A stretch of DNA of 64,000 nt from assembly GCF_000525995.1 (NCBI RefSeq), contig NZ_AODL01000021.1, positions 1 to 64,000 of the forward strand. The letters run 5' to 3'. Origin of the DNA: Paenilisteria riparia FSL S10-1204 (GTDB taxonomy: Bacteria; Bacillota; Bacilli; Lactobacillales; Listeriaceae). Both the position numbers and the translations under genes were made by a program. Shown one piece after another: positions 11,569-21,869 of the stretch. The notes beneath the pieces were generated by a model, which worked only from the letters and a program-made list of their open reading frames with translations, did no database searches and was not told the origin of the DNA. The stretch's first letter is position 1. Each line of letters starts with the position of its first letter.

Positions 11569-12047
11569 AAATATGTCGTTTTTAAAACGAGTTTTCTCTG
11601 TTCTTTCACAAGCTCATTTAATTGTTTAAACGCAGGATAACCGTCGGGACGTCCCATCACAAACATCAGCCGTTCTTCGAGATTCATCGGAATAACTTCT
11701 AACGTTTTCATATGCTCCTCTAAGTTATCCAGCTGCACAGGCCTTCTATTGCTCCAAAACAGCATAGACAGGTAAATCCCTATTCCATCTCGAATAATTG
11801 CCATATCAGGTGTCTCACGCAACTTAAATGAAGCATCTAATTCTTGCGCGATATTCTTCCACTGTTTCGCCATTCTTTGACAAGCACGCGCAGGATCTGT
11901 ATGCCAAGGCATCTCTCCTCGACCTCGCGTATAAAAAAGTTGTTCCTGCCAAAATGGCAAGCCACTTACAAAAATCGAATCCTCATCGAGCTCATACGTC
12001 GCCACATGAGGCGATTTAAAAAAACGGGTGCTCCAATTCTTTCGCAT
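11538..12047 (-). CDS. ypoC: YpoC family protein
   Basis: Conserved Firmicute protein of 169 residues with no known activity, found next to nth as in B. subtilis ypoC. Visible features are GRGEMPWHTDPARACQRMAKQWKNIAQEL and the helical C-terminal half ending EERLMFVMGRPDGYPAFKQLNELV. No membrane span or signal peptide is seen. It is third in the dnaD-nth-ypoC unit, 8 bases after nth. Its final codons lie inside the convergent terminator shared with pbpA. Confidence 0.8.
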   Translation of the reverse strand: MRKNWSTRFFKSPHVATYELDEDSIFVSGLPFWQEQLFYTRGRGEMPWHTDPARACQRMAKQWKNIAQELDASFKLRETPDMAIIRDGIGIYLSMLFWSNRRPVQLDNLEEHMKTLEVIPMNLEERLMFVMGRPDGYPAFKQLNELVKEQRKLVLKTTYLKEGSLPTIM

Positions 12048-12055
12048 ACTGAAAA

Positions 12056-12715
12056 TCAGCCATCAAACCCTCTCGCTTTCGCTTGTTTTTTACCTTCACG
12101 ACAAAGGTATAATAATGGACAAGTGGCACATTCCGGCTTCTTCGCCTTGCAATGGTAGCGTCCAAAGAAAATCAAATAATGATGGGCATCGGACCACATA
12201 TCTTCTGGAAGTTTATGCATCAACGTGTTTTCAACTTCTGTCACAGAATCTTTCCAACGACAAATACCTAAACGTTTAGACACACGCTCAACATGCGTAT
12301 CAACAGCAATCGCTGGTACACCAAAACCAACAGAAAGCACCACATTTGCAGTTTTTCGACCAACGCCAGGTAAACTTTCTAATGCAGCATGCGTCTGTGG
12401 CACCTCCCCTCCAAACTCATCTCGAATTTTACGTGATAAAGCTTGAATATTCTTCGCTTTATTACGGTACAACCCAATAGAGCGAATATCGTTTTCTAAT
12501 TCTTCAATTGGGACCTGGATATAGTCTTCCGGTTCGTGGTATTTCTCAAAAAGAGACGTTGTTACCCGGTTGACCAAAACATCGGTACATTGCGCTGAAA
12601 GTACCACAGCTACTAATAATTCAAAAGTATTCTTATGCTCGAGTTCACAGTGGGCAGCAGGAAACATCTCTGCCATGGTCTCGATGCACATCACGGTTTG
12701 TTTATTTGTTAGCAT
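12056..12715 (-). CDS. nth: Endonuclease III
   Basis: Base-excision repair glycosylase/AP lyase of 219 residues acting on oxidised pyrimidines. The helix-hairpin-helix is LPGVGRKTANVVL, with the catalytic lysine in it and the catalytic aspartate in AVDTHVERVSKRLG. The C-terminal 4Fe-4S cluster ligands are spaced C-x6-C-x2-C-x5-C (HCKAKKPECATCPLLYLC). It sits 4 bases after dnaD and 8 bases before ypoC, so it is operonic with both. Confidence 0.96.
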   Translation of the reverse strand: MLTNKQTVMCIETMAEMFPAAHCELEHKNTFELLVAVVLSAQCTDVLVNRVTTSLFEKYHEPEDYIQVPIEELENDIRSIGLYRNKAKNIQALSRKIRDEFGGEVPQTHAALESLPGVGRKTANVVLSVGFGVPAIAVDTHVERVSKRLGICRWKDSVTEVENTLMHKLPEDMWSDAHHYLIFFGRYHCKAKKPECATCPLLYLCREGKKQAKARGFDG

Positions 12716-12719
12716 TCCT

Positions 12720-13445
12720 TCACCCTTTTCTTTTATCTAGCCAATCATAAAGTGGAATCGAGTTTTCACTTTTCTTTACCCGAATTCCCGTTGTTTTATC
12801 CGCATTTGGGTTTCCTATTTGCTCATGGAAAGCTACGGATGCAGCGCGGGCTTGTTCCGCGGTCTTAACATTTTGGCGGTTCCAGTTAAGTAAAATCCGG
12901 TCAATATAGCGAAAACTTAACTTCTGCGAAATCACCGCTTCTTTTAATGCCTCTCGAATTAAGTCCGGATTATTTCGATCTTGGTCGATCCAAGCCGACA
13001 ACATCTCAGCCTCCATTGGTGATAGAGGACGACCAAATTCTTGCTCAAACTGCGAATACAAACTAATTTGTACATGCTGTTGCGACTCAACTCGTTTTTC
13101 TTCATGCATATTTTCGAAAAGAAGCAACAACTTTTCCCAAAGTGGTTCTAAAGTGTAGCTTTCTGCGAGCACTTGCGCCGTGCCATCTTGTTGCTTAATC
13201 GCAATCAGCCGTTTTGTAACAAGCGCTTGAATGACTCGAAAAGTCTGTTCGGTAGACAATGTCATTCGTTCAGAAATTTCTTCCATCGACGGAAAATAAA
13301 TTCGCTTTTCCAAAAAGGATTGTAACTGCAAGACAACAACAAGCTCTTGTTCGTCCATGCCAAGTTTCGCATAATTTTCGACCAATACGTGCGGCAGCGT
13401 TACATATCCCGCCTCTAACCATTTTTGCATTATTTTATTATCCAT
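12720..13445 (-). CDS. dnaD: DNA replication initiation protein DnaD
   Basis: Primosomal protein (about 241 residues) that helps remodel DNA at the origin and load the helicase with DnaB and DnaI. The N-terminal winged-helix domain includes YFPSMEEISERMTLSTEQTFRVIQAL. The C-terminal DnaD domain holds EFGRPLSPMEAEMLSAWIDQD and the YIDRILLNWNRQNVKT motif. I choose the second of two adjacent ATGs (13445), 7 bases after GAGGTG; the first is at 13448. A terminator separates this gene from asnS, so it likely has its own promoter. First gene of dnaD-nth-ypoC. Confidence 0.9.
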   Translation of the reverse strand: MDNKIMQKWLEAGYVTLPHVLVENYAKLGMDEQELVVVLQLQSFLEKRIYFPSMEEISERMTLSTEQTFRVIQALVTKRLIAIKQQDGTAQVLAESYTLEPLWEKLLLLFENMHEEKRVESQQHVQISLYSQFEQEFGRPLSPMEAEMLSAWIDQDRNNPDLIREALKEAVISQKLSFRYIDRILLNWNRQNVKTAEQARAASVAFHEQIGNPNADKTTGIRVKKSENSIPLYDWLDKRKG

Positions 13446-13557
13446 CATGAAACACCTCACTAAAAATTATACCACGAAAAACACCACAATCGTGCTGAAA
13501 AAACTTTTTTGAGAGGCTTTTTATTATTTTAGCGAAGATGCATCTCTTTTGTCGCAT

Positions 13558-13598
13558 AAAAAAAAGAGAATTGGCATCCTGTGACACCGAATTCTCTC
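13558..13598 (-). terminator. Terminator of asnS
   Basis: Minus strand AGAGAATT and AATTCTCT form an 8-bp stem, extended inside by GG/CC, followed by eight T. It lies just after the asnS stop and before dnaD. Confidence 0.85.
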
Positions 13599-13607
13599 CT
13601 TCGTGTA

Positions 13608-14900
13608 TTATGGATATAAACGATTCAACAAACGTGGGAATGGAATGGTTTCGCGAACATGTTCTGTGCCAGAAATCCAAGCAACCGTACGTTCTAAGCC
13701 AAGTCCAAATCCAGAATGGGGAACAGACCCATAGCGTGCTAAATCTAAGTACCAGCTGTACGCTTCTAAATCCAAATCAAATTCTTTCATACGCGCTTCT
13801 AAAATCGCTAATTCATGAATACGCTCAGAACCACCAATAATTTCGCCGTAGCCTTCTGGTGCAATCAAATCCGCACATAATACTACTTCACTGTTATTCG
13901 GATCTTCTGGCATATAAAACGGTTTTATAGCCTTTGGATAATGCGTAATAAATACTGGTTTCTCAAAATTATCTGCAATCGCCGTTTCATGTGGCGCACC
14001 AAAATCATCGCCCCATTCAATGTCATCGAATCCTAATTTCTTCAGCAAGTCAATCGCCTCTGTATACGTAATACGCGGGAATGGCGCAACCATTTTCTCT
14101 AAATGCGACACATCGCGACCTAAACGATCCAATTCCAAGCGACAGTTCGTAAGCACAGCTGCTACTAAAAATGCCACATAATTCTCTTGTACCTTCAAGC
14201 TATCCTCTAATTTATAAAATGCCATTTCTGGTTCAATCATCCAAAACTCAATTAAATGACGGCGTGTTTTTGATTTCTCCGCACGGAAAGTTGGTCCAAA
14301 TGAGAAAACCTTACCAAATGCCATTGCCGCAGCTTCCATGTACAACTGACCACTTTGCGATAAGAAAGCATCTTCATCAAAATACTTCGTGTGGAATAGT
14401 TCTGTGGTCCCTTCCGGCGCACTTCCTGTCAAGATCGGTGGATCAATTTTCAAGAAACCTTCTTGGTTAAAAAATTCGTATGTCGCACGAATAATTTCAT
14501 TTCTGATTTTCATTATCGCGTGTTGACGATTCGAACGCAACCATAAATGACGATGGTCCATCAAGAACTCAGTTCCGTGTTCTTTTGGCGTAATAGGATA
14601 ATCAATCGCTTCGCTAATCACTTCAATACCAGTCACAGCCATCTCATAACCAAACGGTGAACGCGTATCTTCATGAATAACACCAGTCACATATAAACTT
14701 GTTTCTTGCGACGTGCTTTTTGCGATTTGGAAAATGTCTTCTCCAACATCTTCTTTCACAACAACCCCTTGCATGAATCCAGTCCCATCACGTAATTGTA
14801 AAAATGCGATTTTACCGCTAGAACGTTTATTGCTAAGCCAACCACCGATTTTCACTTCTTTATCTACATAATTTGCTGCTTGATTAATCGTAATTTGCAT
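13608..14900 (-). CDS. asnS: Asparaginyl-tRNA synthetase
   Basis: Class IIb aminoacyl-tRNA synthetase of 430 residues that charges tRNA-Asn. The N-terminal OB-fold anticodon-binding domain is [26 protein letters not shown]. Class II motifs follow: motif 2 in [25 protein letters not shown] and motif 3 in [17 protein letters not shown]. The asparaginyl rather than aspartyl identity rests on the overall length and the neighbouring aspB, as in Bacillus. It lies 11 bases after aspB, probably one operon, and ends at a strong terminator. Confidence 0.95.
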   Translation of the reverse strand: MQITINQAANYVDKEVKIGGWLSNKRSSGKIAFLQLRDGTGFMQGVVVKEDVGEDIFQIAKSTSQETSLYVTGVIHEDTRSPFGYEMAVTGIEVISEAIDYPITPKEHGTEFLMDHRHLWLRSNRQHAIMKIRNEIIRATYEFFNQEGFLKIDPPILTGSAPEGTTELFHTKYFDEDAFLSQSGQLYMEAAAMAFGKVFSFGPTFRAEKSKTRRHLIEFWMIEPEMAFYKLEDSLKVQENYVAFLVAAVLTNCRLELDRLGRDVSHLEKMVAPFPRITYTEAIDLLKKLGFDDIEWGDDFGAPHETAIADNFEKPVFITHYPKAIKPFYMPEDPNNSEVVLCADLIAPEGYGEIIGGSERIHELAILEARMKEFDLDLEAYSWYLDLARYGSVPHSGFGLGLERTVAWISGTEHVRETIPFPRLLNRLYP

Positions 14901-14911
14901 ATTTACACTCC

Positions 14912-16096
14912 CTAATTTTTCATAAAATCTTTCATTCGGTTCAACGCTTGTTCAAATAGTGCGGGATCTGTCGCATAGGAAATTCGAATATAGTCTGGCA
15001 TGCCGAACCCTGAGCCTGGAACAACTGCTACAAACGCATCGTTTAATAATTTATCAGCCAAAACATCCGCACTCTCAAAACCCTTTAATCTTACTGCCTC
15101 TGAAACATCAATAAAAAAGTAGAACGCACCGCTCGGTTTCTTCGGTTTAAAACCAGGAATTGATTCCAAAATCGGATAAAAGCGCTCCATCCGCTCTTCA
15201 AATGCTTTGTACATACTTTCTGGGACAGTTTGATTGCCATTGTATGCTTCCACGGCTGCATATTGCGCATTCGCTGTGGGATTACTTGTCAAATGATCGG
15301 CAAGTCGTCCCATGACTGCAATAATTGGTTCTGCCGCTGCCGCATAGCCAATACGCCATCCAGTCATCGCGTATGCCTTTGAAACGCCATTAATGACAAT
15401 GGTTAATTCATATAACGCGTCACTCAAAGACGCAATTGACACGAGGTCGCTCTTATCGCCATAATACAGCTTCTCATAAATTTCATCGGAGATAATATAA
15501 ATTCCATGTTTCTCAGCTACTTCACCAATCGCTTGGAGTTCCGCTTTCGAGTACGTCATTCCCGTTGGATTATTTGGTGAATTAAGCACAATTGCACGCG
15601 TTTTAGGCGTCACTGCTTGCTCAAAATTAGCCGCTGTTATTTTGAAATCCGCATCGAAACCAGTCTCAACAAAAATAGGCTTCCCACCAGCAAGCTTAAT
15701 TTGCTCTGGATACGTGACCCAATATGGTACAGGCACAATGACTTCATCCCCAGGATTTAAAATCGCCTGAAAAGCACAATAAAGCACATATTTTGCACCT
15801 GTTCCAACAAAAATTTGACTCGGTTGATACGTCAAAAACTGATCTTGTTTTAATTTATCAATAATGGCTTGCTTTAGTTCTGGTATACCAGTTGTTGCCG
15901 TATATTTCGTATAGCCTTTATTCATCGAATCCACAGCAGCATCAATGATATTTTGTGGCGTATTAAAATCTGGTTCCCCGGCGCCTAGACCAATGACATC
16001 AATTCCAGACTGTTTCATCTCTCTTGCTTTCGCTGTAATCGCAAGCGTTGGCGATGCAGCTATTTTTTGGACGCGTTTTGATAGCGGTAGATCCAT
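14912..16096 (-). CDS. aspB: Aspartate aminotransferase (class I, AspB)
   Basis: PLP-dependent aminotransferase of 394 residues that interconverts aspartate/2-oxoglutarate and oxaloacetate/glutamate. The PLP lysine is in [15 protein letters not shown] (near residue 237). [12 protein letters not shown] and [12 protein letters not shown] are family blocks, and the substrate arginine lies in PDYIRISYA near the end. It precedes asnS by 11 bases, linking aspartate supply with asparaginyl-tRNA formation, as in B. subtilis. ypmB lies 27 bases upstream in the same direction. Confidence 0.94.
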   Translation of the reverse strand: MDLPLSKRVQKIAASPTLAITAKAREMKQSGIDVIGLGAGEPDFNTPQNIIDAAVDSMNKGYTKYTATTGIPELKQAIIDKLKQDQFLTYQPSQIFVGTGAKYVLYCAFQAILNPGDEVIVPVPYWVTYPEQIKLAGGKPIFVETGFDADFKITAANFEQAVTPKTRAIVLNSPNNPTGMTYSKAELQAIGEVAEKHGIYIISDEIYEKLYYGDKSDLVSIASLSDALYELTIVINGVSKAYAMTGWRIGYAAAAEPIIAVMGRLADHLTSNPTANAQYAAVEAYNGNQTVPESMYKAFEERMERFYPILESIPGFKPKKPSGAFYFFIDVSEAVRLKGFESADVLADKLLNDAFVAVVPGSGFGMPDYIRISYATDPALFEQALNRMKDFMKN

Positions 16097-16123
16097 GGGC
16101 TTTCCCTCCTGATTTGTTAAAAT

Positions 16124-16642
16124 CTATAAATTCTCAATTGCACGATACCATTCGCCAGTCTCGAAATCCACATCATAATAATTCAGACTGCCCGAACTAT
16201 CCAAGTAGGAAATCTCCCAAATCGGTACCCCTTTATCCATACCAAGCGTCACATTTAACAACTTCGCAGGATTTTTCTCTTGCTTCACTTTGGCAATGGC
16301 TTCATTTTTGGAAATACCATCCGACGCATACTTGACAACAACCGTGTCTTTCTTGCTTTTTGGTACCCAAACGATAATGTTCTTGCCTTTACTATTCTTT
16401 CCAGTAAGCACATAATACACACCATTCGCTCCATTGTACAAATAAAAATCGTCCTGCTGTTTCAAATCCACTTTGCCATCGATTCTCTCTAGCGCCGTTG
16501 CTTCATCCGCACGAACAGGCTTCTGCGCACTATAAAAGAAGGTAAAAATACCTGCAATTAGCAAAAACAATACACCAATACTGAGCCAAATCCATTTCCA
16601 GTAACTTCCTCTATTACGTTTTCGCAACATATCTACTCTCAT
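16124..16642 (-). CDS. ypmB: YpmB-like membrane-anchored PepSY-domain protein (DUF5590)
   Basis: 172-residue protein with one N-terminal membrane span (WKWIWLSIGVLFLLIAGIFTFFY, about residues 15-37) after a positive patch, so most of it should be outside the cell. The outer part has two repeats of PepSY type, including SKNEAIAKVKQEKNPAKLLNVTLG. Function unknown. The start is uncertain: an ATG at 16642 and one at 16630 both have weak ribosome sites. It sits between dinG and aspB, as in B. subtilis. Confidence 0.8.
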   Translation of the reverse strand: MRVDMLRKRNRGSYWKWIWLSIGVLFLLIAGIFTFFYSAQKPVRADEATALERIDGKVDLKQQDDFYLYNGANGVYYVLTGKNSKGKNIIVWVPKSKKDTVVVKYASDGISKNEAIAKVKQEKNPAKLLNVTLGMDKGVPIWEISYLDSSGSLNYYDVDFETGEWYRAIENL

Positions 16643-16728
16643 TTCTCTTAGCTTTTACGCTGTGTTCGCCATTGTGGCATAGACTTATTATAGCAATACA
16701 AGCCTCATATTTGAAGCGAAAATCATAT

Positions 16729-19506
16729 TTATTCAAAAAATTTCTTTACTTCCTCTAATAATTCTGTCTCCGTCGCTTTTATAATCGGCACTGTTGGAAT
16801 CGAATGCAAGAACGCTTTCCCAAAATTGGTCGTATCTACACGATTATCAAATACAAACACAATTCCTCGGTCCGCTTCCCGACGAATCAGGCGGCCAAAT
16901 CCTTGTTTAAAGCGCAATACAGCTTCTGGGAGCGAGTAATGTTGGAACGCATTTTGTCCCATTTTTTTACGCAAAGCAATTTGAGCTTTTGTGTACGGAT
17001 CTTCTAATGGTGCAAACGGCAAGCGGACAATCACCAAGCATGACAAATCATCACCAGGAATATCAATACCTTCCCAGAAACTCATCGTTCCTAGCAAAAT
17101 CGCCTTATCAAGCGCCATAAATTGTTTCGTTAATCGCGCTGTGCTTCCTGATGATACGCCTTGCGCTAAAATACGAAACTCTTCAATTGAGTTATCTTGA
17201 GACATTTTCCGATACGTTTTTAACAACATATCATTAGCGGTAAAGAGCACGAGCATGCGACCTGACGTTTCTTTGGCAATTGCGCTTAAATAGGATGCTA
17301 ATTGGCCCGTATAATCTTCCACTGGCGTTCCTTTCACAGGCTGCATATCAGAAGGTATCAATACCCGAGCATTCGCCTCATAGTCGAACGGAGACTTAAT
17401 CTGCACCTTCACTACGTCATTATCCAACCCTAACTCCTTTTGAATATAGTCAAAAGAATCATCTACGGTAAGTGTTGCCGAGGTTAGCACAACCCCTTTT
17501 TTAGCTTGGAAAAACGATTTTTGTAGCGTATGGTTTACCTGAATAATATTCGCGCGTAATCGAATACTTCCAAGCGCTCGATTTCGATCTGATTCAATAT
17601 AAAGCAACATCGCTTCTTCTTTATCATAAAGCATCATCGTCAACTGTTTCTCCGCGTGCTTCCAGTCCATACCAAAAGCGTACACCTCTTCTAGGAAAGC
17701 AACATCAGACTCACTTGCAGCCTCCGCCTCTTGTTTTCCGCGAACCAAAACAGAATCAATCGCCGCACTCACTTCACGCATGAGCAAGAGCACTTTCTCC
17801 CCTGCATAAAATAGTGCTTTATCAAGCTTCTCATCAATTACATTCTCCACCAAAATTAATTCCGTTGAATTTTTCGCTGATTGCGTAAGCTTCTGCGCTA
17901 GTTGCATAAATAGTTCTTCTAATGCCACTTCTAATTTCACAATCGCCAAATCCGCATCAAATAGATGGTAATGCTCTGGAAACCGCTGCGCCAACTGGTT
18001 CAACAACCCATCCTTATCAAGCGTACCAAAACGATTCATAAAGAATTTCATGCGCCGATAAGAAAAAATAAAACTCTGTTGCGTCCTTGCCGCATCTGTA
18101 AAATGATGCGCCTCATCAATAACGACATAATCATACGAAGGCAATATATGACGACTAGAAAAATGATCTTGCAATAACAATGCATGATTCACAATAATCA
18201 AATCTGCAACTTCCGCCTGTTTTTGATTAAATAAATAAAAATCATGCTTTAACCACGGATCTTTCTGAGGCGATAAAAACCAGCCAGTATGCTTCATCCG
18301 ATTCCAAAACAATTGACCACCACTGGACAAATTGACCTCATCAATATCTCCGGTCATCGTCTCCGTCAACCATACCAAGAGTTGCATCTTCGTCAATACC
18401 ACATCATATGTCTTATCTACTTCATGCAACAACTGTTCAAACTTAAATAAATTAATATAATGATCACGACCCTTTAAAACAACAGCCTGCACGTCGAATC
18501 CCGCTATTTTTTCAAGTAATGGGATATCCTTCAAAAACATCTGCGACTGCAAAAGGTTCGTATATGTACTCACAACAATCGGCATTTGCCGTTCTTTCGC
18601 AAAATAAAGCGCCGGTAAAAAATAGCCCAGAGTCTTACCAATTCCAGTCCCAGCCTCAATCAATGTCTTCTGTTCCTCTTGCCAAGCCTCCATTACTTTA
18701 TCCATCATTAAAAATTGACCCGTTCTTGGCATCAATTTCGAATGGTTTTTTGCAAATAACGCAGCCTTCTCCTCATTCGTCGCTGGAAAAACAAGGTCAT
18801 CCGCACGACTATAAATTGCATGCTGCACATCCTTCTTACAAACTACTAATCCTCGATACTCCAGCCATTTCTCATCAAGCGGTGCCAATTCCTGTTCCTT
18901 TCGCATCTCTACTTCGAAAAAAAGCTCTGCTAAATACCCCGTCAAATGTTGCGATAACGTTGTTAATTTACGAATCGCCGCAAGTGGCAACGTCTCCATC
19001 TTCTCCAAGAAAAACAGCAACAATTCCGCCGTCACACGTGCATCACTATCCGCCCGATGTGGCGCATCATGCCCAAAACCAAACTCATCCGCCAAATCTT
19101 GCAACTTATAACTATCCACCGTCGGATACATAATTCGCGCCAGTTCCACCGTATCCAGTAATTTCATCTGCAGCGGTGGCTCCCCTGCCTCACGCATTTC
19201 CTTTTGCAAAAATGTCCAATCGAAACTCACATTGTGCGCAACAAAAATAGACCCATCAATCAAGGAATGAATAATCGAGGAAACGTCTTCAAACAAAGGG
19301 GCGTCCTTTACATCTTTATCCGAAATACCCGTCAACTCTTTAATAAAAGGAGGAATGCGTTTTTCCGGATTCAAAAACGTTGAAAACTGATCCACAATCT
19401 GACCATTTTCAATAATACACGCTGAAAATTGAATAATTTTATCTGATTTTGCAGCCTGATTTCCAGTCGTTTCTAAATCTACCACAATATAACGCTTATT
19501 CTTCAT
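16729..19506 (-). CDS. dinG: DinG-type exonuclease/ATP-dependent helicase
   Basis: 925-residue fusion of a DEDD 3'-5' exonuclease (YIVVDLETTGN at the start, FVAHNVSFDWTFL, then HRADSDARVTAELL) and an XPD/DinG-like superfamily 2 helicase. Walker A is EAGTGIGKTLGYF near residue 285 and the DEAH box is VVIDEAHHF near residue 460. Helicase motif VI is LRFKQGFGRLIRR near the end. The four iron-sulphur cysteines of E. coli DinG are not evident, as expected for Gram-positive DinG. It likely processes nucleic-acid structures in repair. GAGGGGG precedes the ATG. Confidence 0.93.
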   Translation of the reverse strand: MKNKRYIVVDLETTGNQAAKSDKIIQFSACIIENGQIVDQFSTFLNPEKRIPPFIKELTGISDKDVKDAPLFEDVSSIIHSLIDGSIFVAHNVSFDWTFLQKEMREAGEPPLQMKLLDTVELARIMYPTVDSYKLQDLADEFGFGHDAPHRADSDARVTAELLLFFLEKMETLPLAAIRKLTTLSQHLTGYLAELFFEVEMRKEQELAPLDEKWLEYRGLVVCKKDVQHAIYSRADDLVFPATNEEKAALFAKNHSKLMPRTGQFLMMDKVMEAWQEEQKTLIEAGTGIGKTLGYFLPALYFAKERQMPIVVSTYTNLLQSQMFLKDIPLLEKIAGFDVQAVVLKGRDHYINLFKFEQLLHEVDKTYDVVLTKMQLLVWLTETMTGDIDEVNLSSGGQLFWNRMKHTGWFLSPQKDPWLKHDFYLFNQKQAEVADLIIVNHALLLQDHFSSRHILPSYDYVVIDEAHHFTDAARTQQSFIFSYRRMKFFMNRFGTLDKDGLLNQLAQRFPEHYHLFDADLAIVKLEVALEELFMQLAQKLTQSAKNSTELILVENVIDEKLDKALFYAGEKVLLLMREVSAAIDSVLVRGKQEAEAASESDVAFLEEVYAFGMDWKHAEKQLTMMLYDKEEAMLLYIESDRNRALGSIRLRANIIQVNHTLQKSFFQAKKGVVLTSATLTVDDSFDYIQKELGLDNDVVKVQIKSPFDYEANARVLIPSDMQPVKGTPVEDYTGQLASYLSAIAKETSGRMLVLFTANDMLLKTYRKMSQDNSIEEFRILAQGVSSGSTARLTKQFMALDKAILLGTMSFWEGIDIPGDDLSCLVIVRLPFAPLEDPYTKAQIALRKKMGQNAFQHYSLPEAVLRFKQGFGRLIRREADRGIVFVFDNRVDTTNFGKAFLHSIPTVPIIKATETELLEEVKKFFE

Positions 19507-19548
19507 GCTTGTTTCCCCCTCGTACCAGCCAGTTTCTTACTAAATAGC

Positions 19549-19580
19549 AGAGAATAGGACGTGTTTTCCCGCCCTATTCT
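19549..19580 (-). terminator. Hairpin after panD
   Basis: GAGAATAGG and CCTATTCTC are a perfect 9-bp inverted repeat around 14 bases, just after the panD stop and before dinG. The minus strand continues TGCTATTT, a weak T run, so termination may be partial. Confidence 0.55.
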
Positions 19581-19593
19581 CATCACAGCCCCT

Positions 19594-19977
19594 TCAAAGC
19601 GTCGTCTGTGCTTCCTCTTTTGGCAAATACTGCGCAATACCATTCGCCTCGTCTAATACAACAATCTTCGGCTCATGCACAGCTGCTTCTTCCTCTGTAA
19701 ACACACCGTAAGACATAATAATAACGGTATCGCCCACTTGCGTCAAACGTGCTGCTGCCCCGTTCAAACAAATGATGCCACTCCCACGCTCACCAGGGAT
19801 AATATACGTTTCCAATCTTGCACCATTATTATTATTTACAATCTGCACTTTTTCATTTGACAACATGTCCACTGCCTCTAAAATTGCCTCATCAATCGTG
19901 ATACTGCCAACATATTGAAGGTTTGCTTCTGTCACAGTAGCCCGATGAATTTTACCGTTCATCATTGTGCGCAACAT
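19594..19977 (-). CDS. panD: Aspartate 1-decarboxylase (pro-enzyme)
   Basis: Pyruvoyl enzyme that makes beta-alanine from aspartate for pantothenate. About 127 residues from the ATG at 19977. The self-cleavage site Gly-Ser lies in [10 protein letters not shown] (near residue 24-25), and YGVFTEEEA follows near residue 90. An in-frame GTG at 19986 overlaps the GGAGGTG ribosome site, so I prefer the ATG. The gene overlaps the end of panC by 26 bases, and is last in panBCD. Confidence 0.95.
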   Translation of the reverse strand: MLRTMMNGKIHRATVTEANLQYVGSITIDEAILEAVDMLSNEKVQIVNNNNGARLETYIIPGERGSGIICLNGAAARLTQVGDTVIIMSYGVFTEEEAAVHEPKIVVLDEANGIAQYLPKEEAQTTL

Positions 19978-20824
19978 CTCGCTCACCTCCTATAATTACA
20001 TTATCAATCAACCGCGCCTTGCTGTACTGCACACAAATCGCAATAATAACTGGCGCATTCCAATCTTCTATTTCCTCAAAGCTTGGAAATCCAAACATAT
20101 CCAAATAAACGATTTCCTGATGAGATGTTTTCTGATTCACAAATTCGCGCACACTTTCCAAAATCCGCGTCTTGTCCTTAAGATGCATGTGCTGACGTGC
20201 AGCTAACAACGCTTGCCGAATAATAGGCGCGTCTGCACGCTCTTGCTCCGTCAAATACACATTGCGCGAACTCTTCGCCAACCCGTCTTGTTCTCTAACT
20301 GTAGGCACAACCCGAATCTTCACTGGGAAAAAATAATCCGCCACGAAACCTTCCACAACAGCAACTTGTTGCGCGTCCTTCTGACCAAAATACGCCTTGT
20401 CTGGCTGCACTAAATGAAACAATTTCGCAAGCACCGTCAGCACCCCGTCAAAATGACCCACACGCGTTGCCCCGTCTAAAACAGACACGCGTTTCTTCGC
20501 TTGAATCACCGACGTTAATTCATCCGGATATATCTCTTGAACAGCAGGTAAAAACAAAATCGAAACACCATTTTCCTGTGCTAAACGAATATCGCGTGCC
20601 TCATCTCGCGGATAACTTTCAAAATCCTCATTCGGTCCAAACTGCGTCGGATTCACAAAAATGCTCATAACAACCACATCATTTTCACGTCTCGCCGCAT
20701 CCACCAAAGCAAAATGCCCTTCATGCAAATAACCCATCGTTGGCACAAAACCAATCGTTCGCTGTTCCTTTTTCAACATAGCAATCGCATCACAAAGCGC
20801 TTCACGCTCTCTAATAATTTGCAT
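19952..20824 (-). CDS. panC: Pantothenate synthetase
   Basis: Joins pantoate and beta-alanine with ATP. About 290 residues from the ATG at 20824, which follows GGGGG and comes 1 base after the panB stop. The HIGH-like motif is [14 protein letters not shown], the central [13 protein letters not shown] is diagnostic, YFGQKDAQQ is the adenylate region, and the KMSKS-like loop is GLAKSSRN. An open frame continues upstream into panB but has no start signal. Second gene of panBCD. Confidence 0.95.
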   Translation of the reverse strand: MQIIREREALCDAIAMLKKEQRTIGFVPTMGYLHEGHFALVDAARRENDVVVMSIFVNPTQFGPNEDFESYPRDEARDIRLAQENGVSILFLPAVQEIYPDELTSVIQAKKRVSVLDGATRVGHFDGVLTVLAKLFHLVQPDKAYFGQKDAQQVAVVEGFVADYFFPVKIRVVPTVREQDGLAKSSRNVYLTEQERADAPIIRQALLAARQHMHLKDKTRILESVREFVNQKTSHQEIVYLDMFGFPSFEEIEDWNAPVIIAICVQYSKARLIDNVIIGGERDVAHNDER

Positions 20825-20825
20825 G

Positions 20826-21659
20826 TTATTCGCCCCCATAAAGGCCTTGCAATGCTTCATCACTCATCGTAAAGGTATGTTCCAAAGCAGGGAAAACGCC
20901 CGCCTTCACATCCGAAACAAAACCAACTAACGCTTCATCTATGAGCGCATCCGCATTGGCATATGTTTTTACAAACTTCGCGACACGATCTGGCCCATAC
21001 TGCACGATATCATGATAAACAAGCACTTGCCCATCCGTATCCACACCCGCTCCGATACCAATAGTTGGTATGCCAATAGCTTGACTTACTTCTTTTGCAA
21101 GTTGGCGAGGAATCGCTTCTAAAACAAGTGCAATCGCCCCAGCTTGTTCTGCGGCCTTCGCATTCTCTAGCAAAGCTTTTGCCGCGTCCGCTGATTTTGC
21201 TTGGACTTTATAACTGCCTGTCAATCCAACCGCTTGTGGCGTCAAGCCGAGATGTGCAATAACTGCCACACCACCAGCACTCAAATGCGCAATCTTTGAA
21301 AAAACATCGCCCGCACCTTCCACTTTCAACGCATTAGCTCCCGTTTCTTGAATGATTTCGCGCGCATGACGAACCGTTTCTTCCACAGAACCATGGTAGC
21401 TTAAAAAAGGCATATCCGTCACAATAAATGTATTGGGGGCACCACGTCGAACCGCCTTCGTATGATGAATCATATCCGCTACTGTCACTGGAATCGTGGA
21501 ATCATAGCCAAGCACAACCATACCTAAAGAGTCACCCACTAGAATCATGTCTATACCAGCTTTTTGTGCACCTTTTGCTGATGGATAATCATACGCTGTA
21601 ACCATTGTAATCTTCTCCTGTGACGCTTTCATTTGTACGAAATCCACAGGTTTCTTCAT
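20826..21659 (-). CDS. panB: 3-methyl-2-oxobutanoate hydroxymethyltransferase
   Basis: TIM-barrel enzyme that makes ketopantoate from 2-oxoisovalerate with methylene-tetrahydrofolate. 277 residues. Metal-site aspartates are in [15 protein letters not shown] and PFLSYHGS; the glutamate region is NALKVEGA, and the late [20 protein letters not shown] is highly conserved. First gene of panBCD, with a leader of about 170 bases. An AAAGGAG ribosome site precedes the ATG. Confidence 0.96.
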   Translation of the reverse strand: MKKPVDFVQMKASQEKITMVTAYDYPSAKGAQKAGIDMILVGDSLGMVVLGYDSTIPVTVADMIHHTKAVRRGAPNTFIVTDMPFLSYHGSVEETVRHAREIIQETGANALKVEGAGDVFSKIAHLSAGGVAVIAHLGLTPQAVGLTGSYKVQAKSADAAKALLENAKAAEQAGAIALVLEAIPRQLAKEVSQAIGIPTIGIGAGVDTDGQVLVYHDIVQYGPDRVAKFVKTYANADALIDEALVGFVSDVKAGVFPALEHTFTMSDEALQGLYGGE

Positions 21660-21831
21660 TGCTATCTACTCCTTTTGTCTCTGTCCAAAATAGGATCAAA
21701 GCAAACGTATTTTTTTAAAGAAAGCATGTACCATTCCATTACTGGATACAGCCAATTGTTGCTTTCCTCACTGCTATAGTAACACATTTAGATAGCTTTA
21801 AAAAAGCAGTTTAACCCGCATAATTATACGA

Positions 21832-21865
21832 AAGACGCATGCTTTTACTCTCTAACATGCGCCTT
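21832..21865 (-). terminator. Hairpin after the thioredoxin-like lipoprotein gene
   Basis: Minus strand AAGGCGCATG and CATGCGTCTT form a 10-bp stem (one G-U) around a 14-base loop, directly after the lipoprotein stop. Only a short T run follows (CTTTCG), so termination strength is uncertain. Confidence 0.55.
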
Positions 21866-21869
21866 GTTC

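Noticed and set aside
13453-13471. Extended -10 promoter directly before dnaD (TGGTATAAT)
   Set aside because: The -10 box would place the transcription start almost on the ribosome site, leaving only a few leader bases, so I did not list it as a promoter although a promoter is needed after the asnS terminator.
18519-19133. 204-codon plus-strand open frame inside dinG
   Set aside because: Fully antisense to well-conserved dinG coding sequence, with no ribosome site and no family resemblance.
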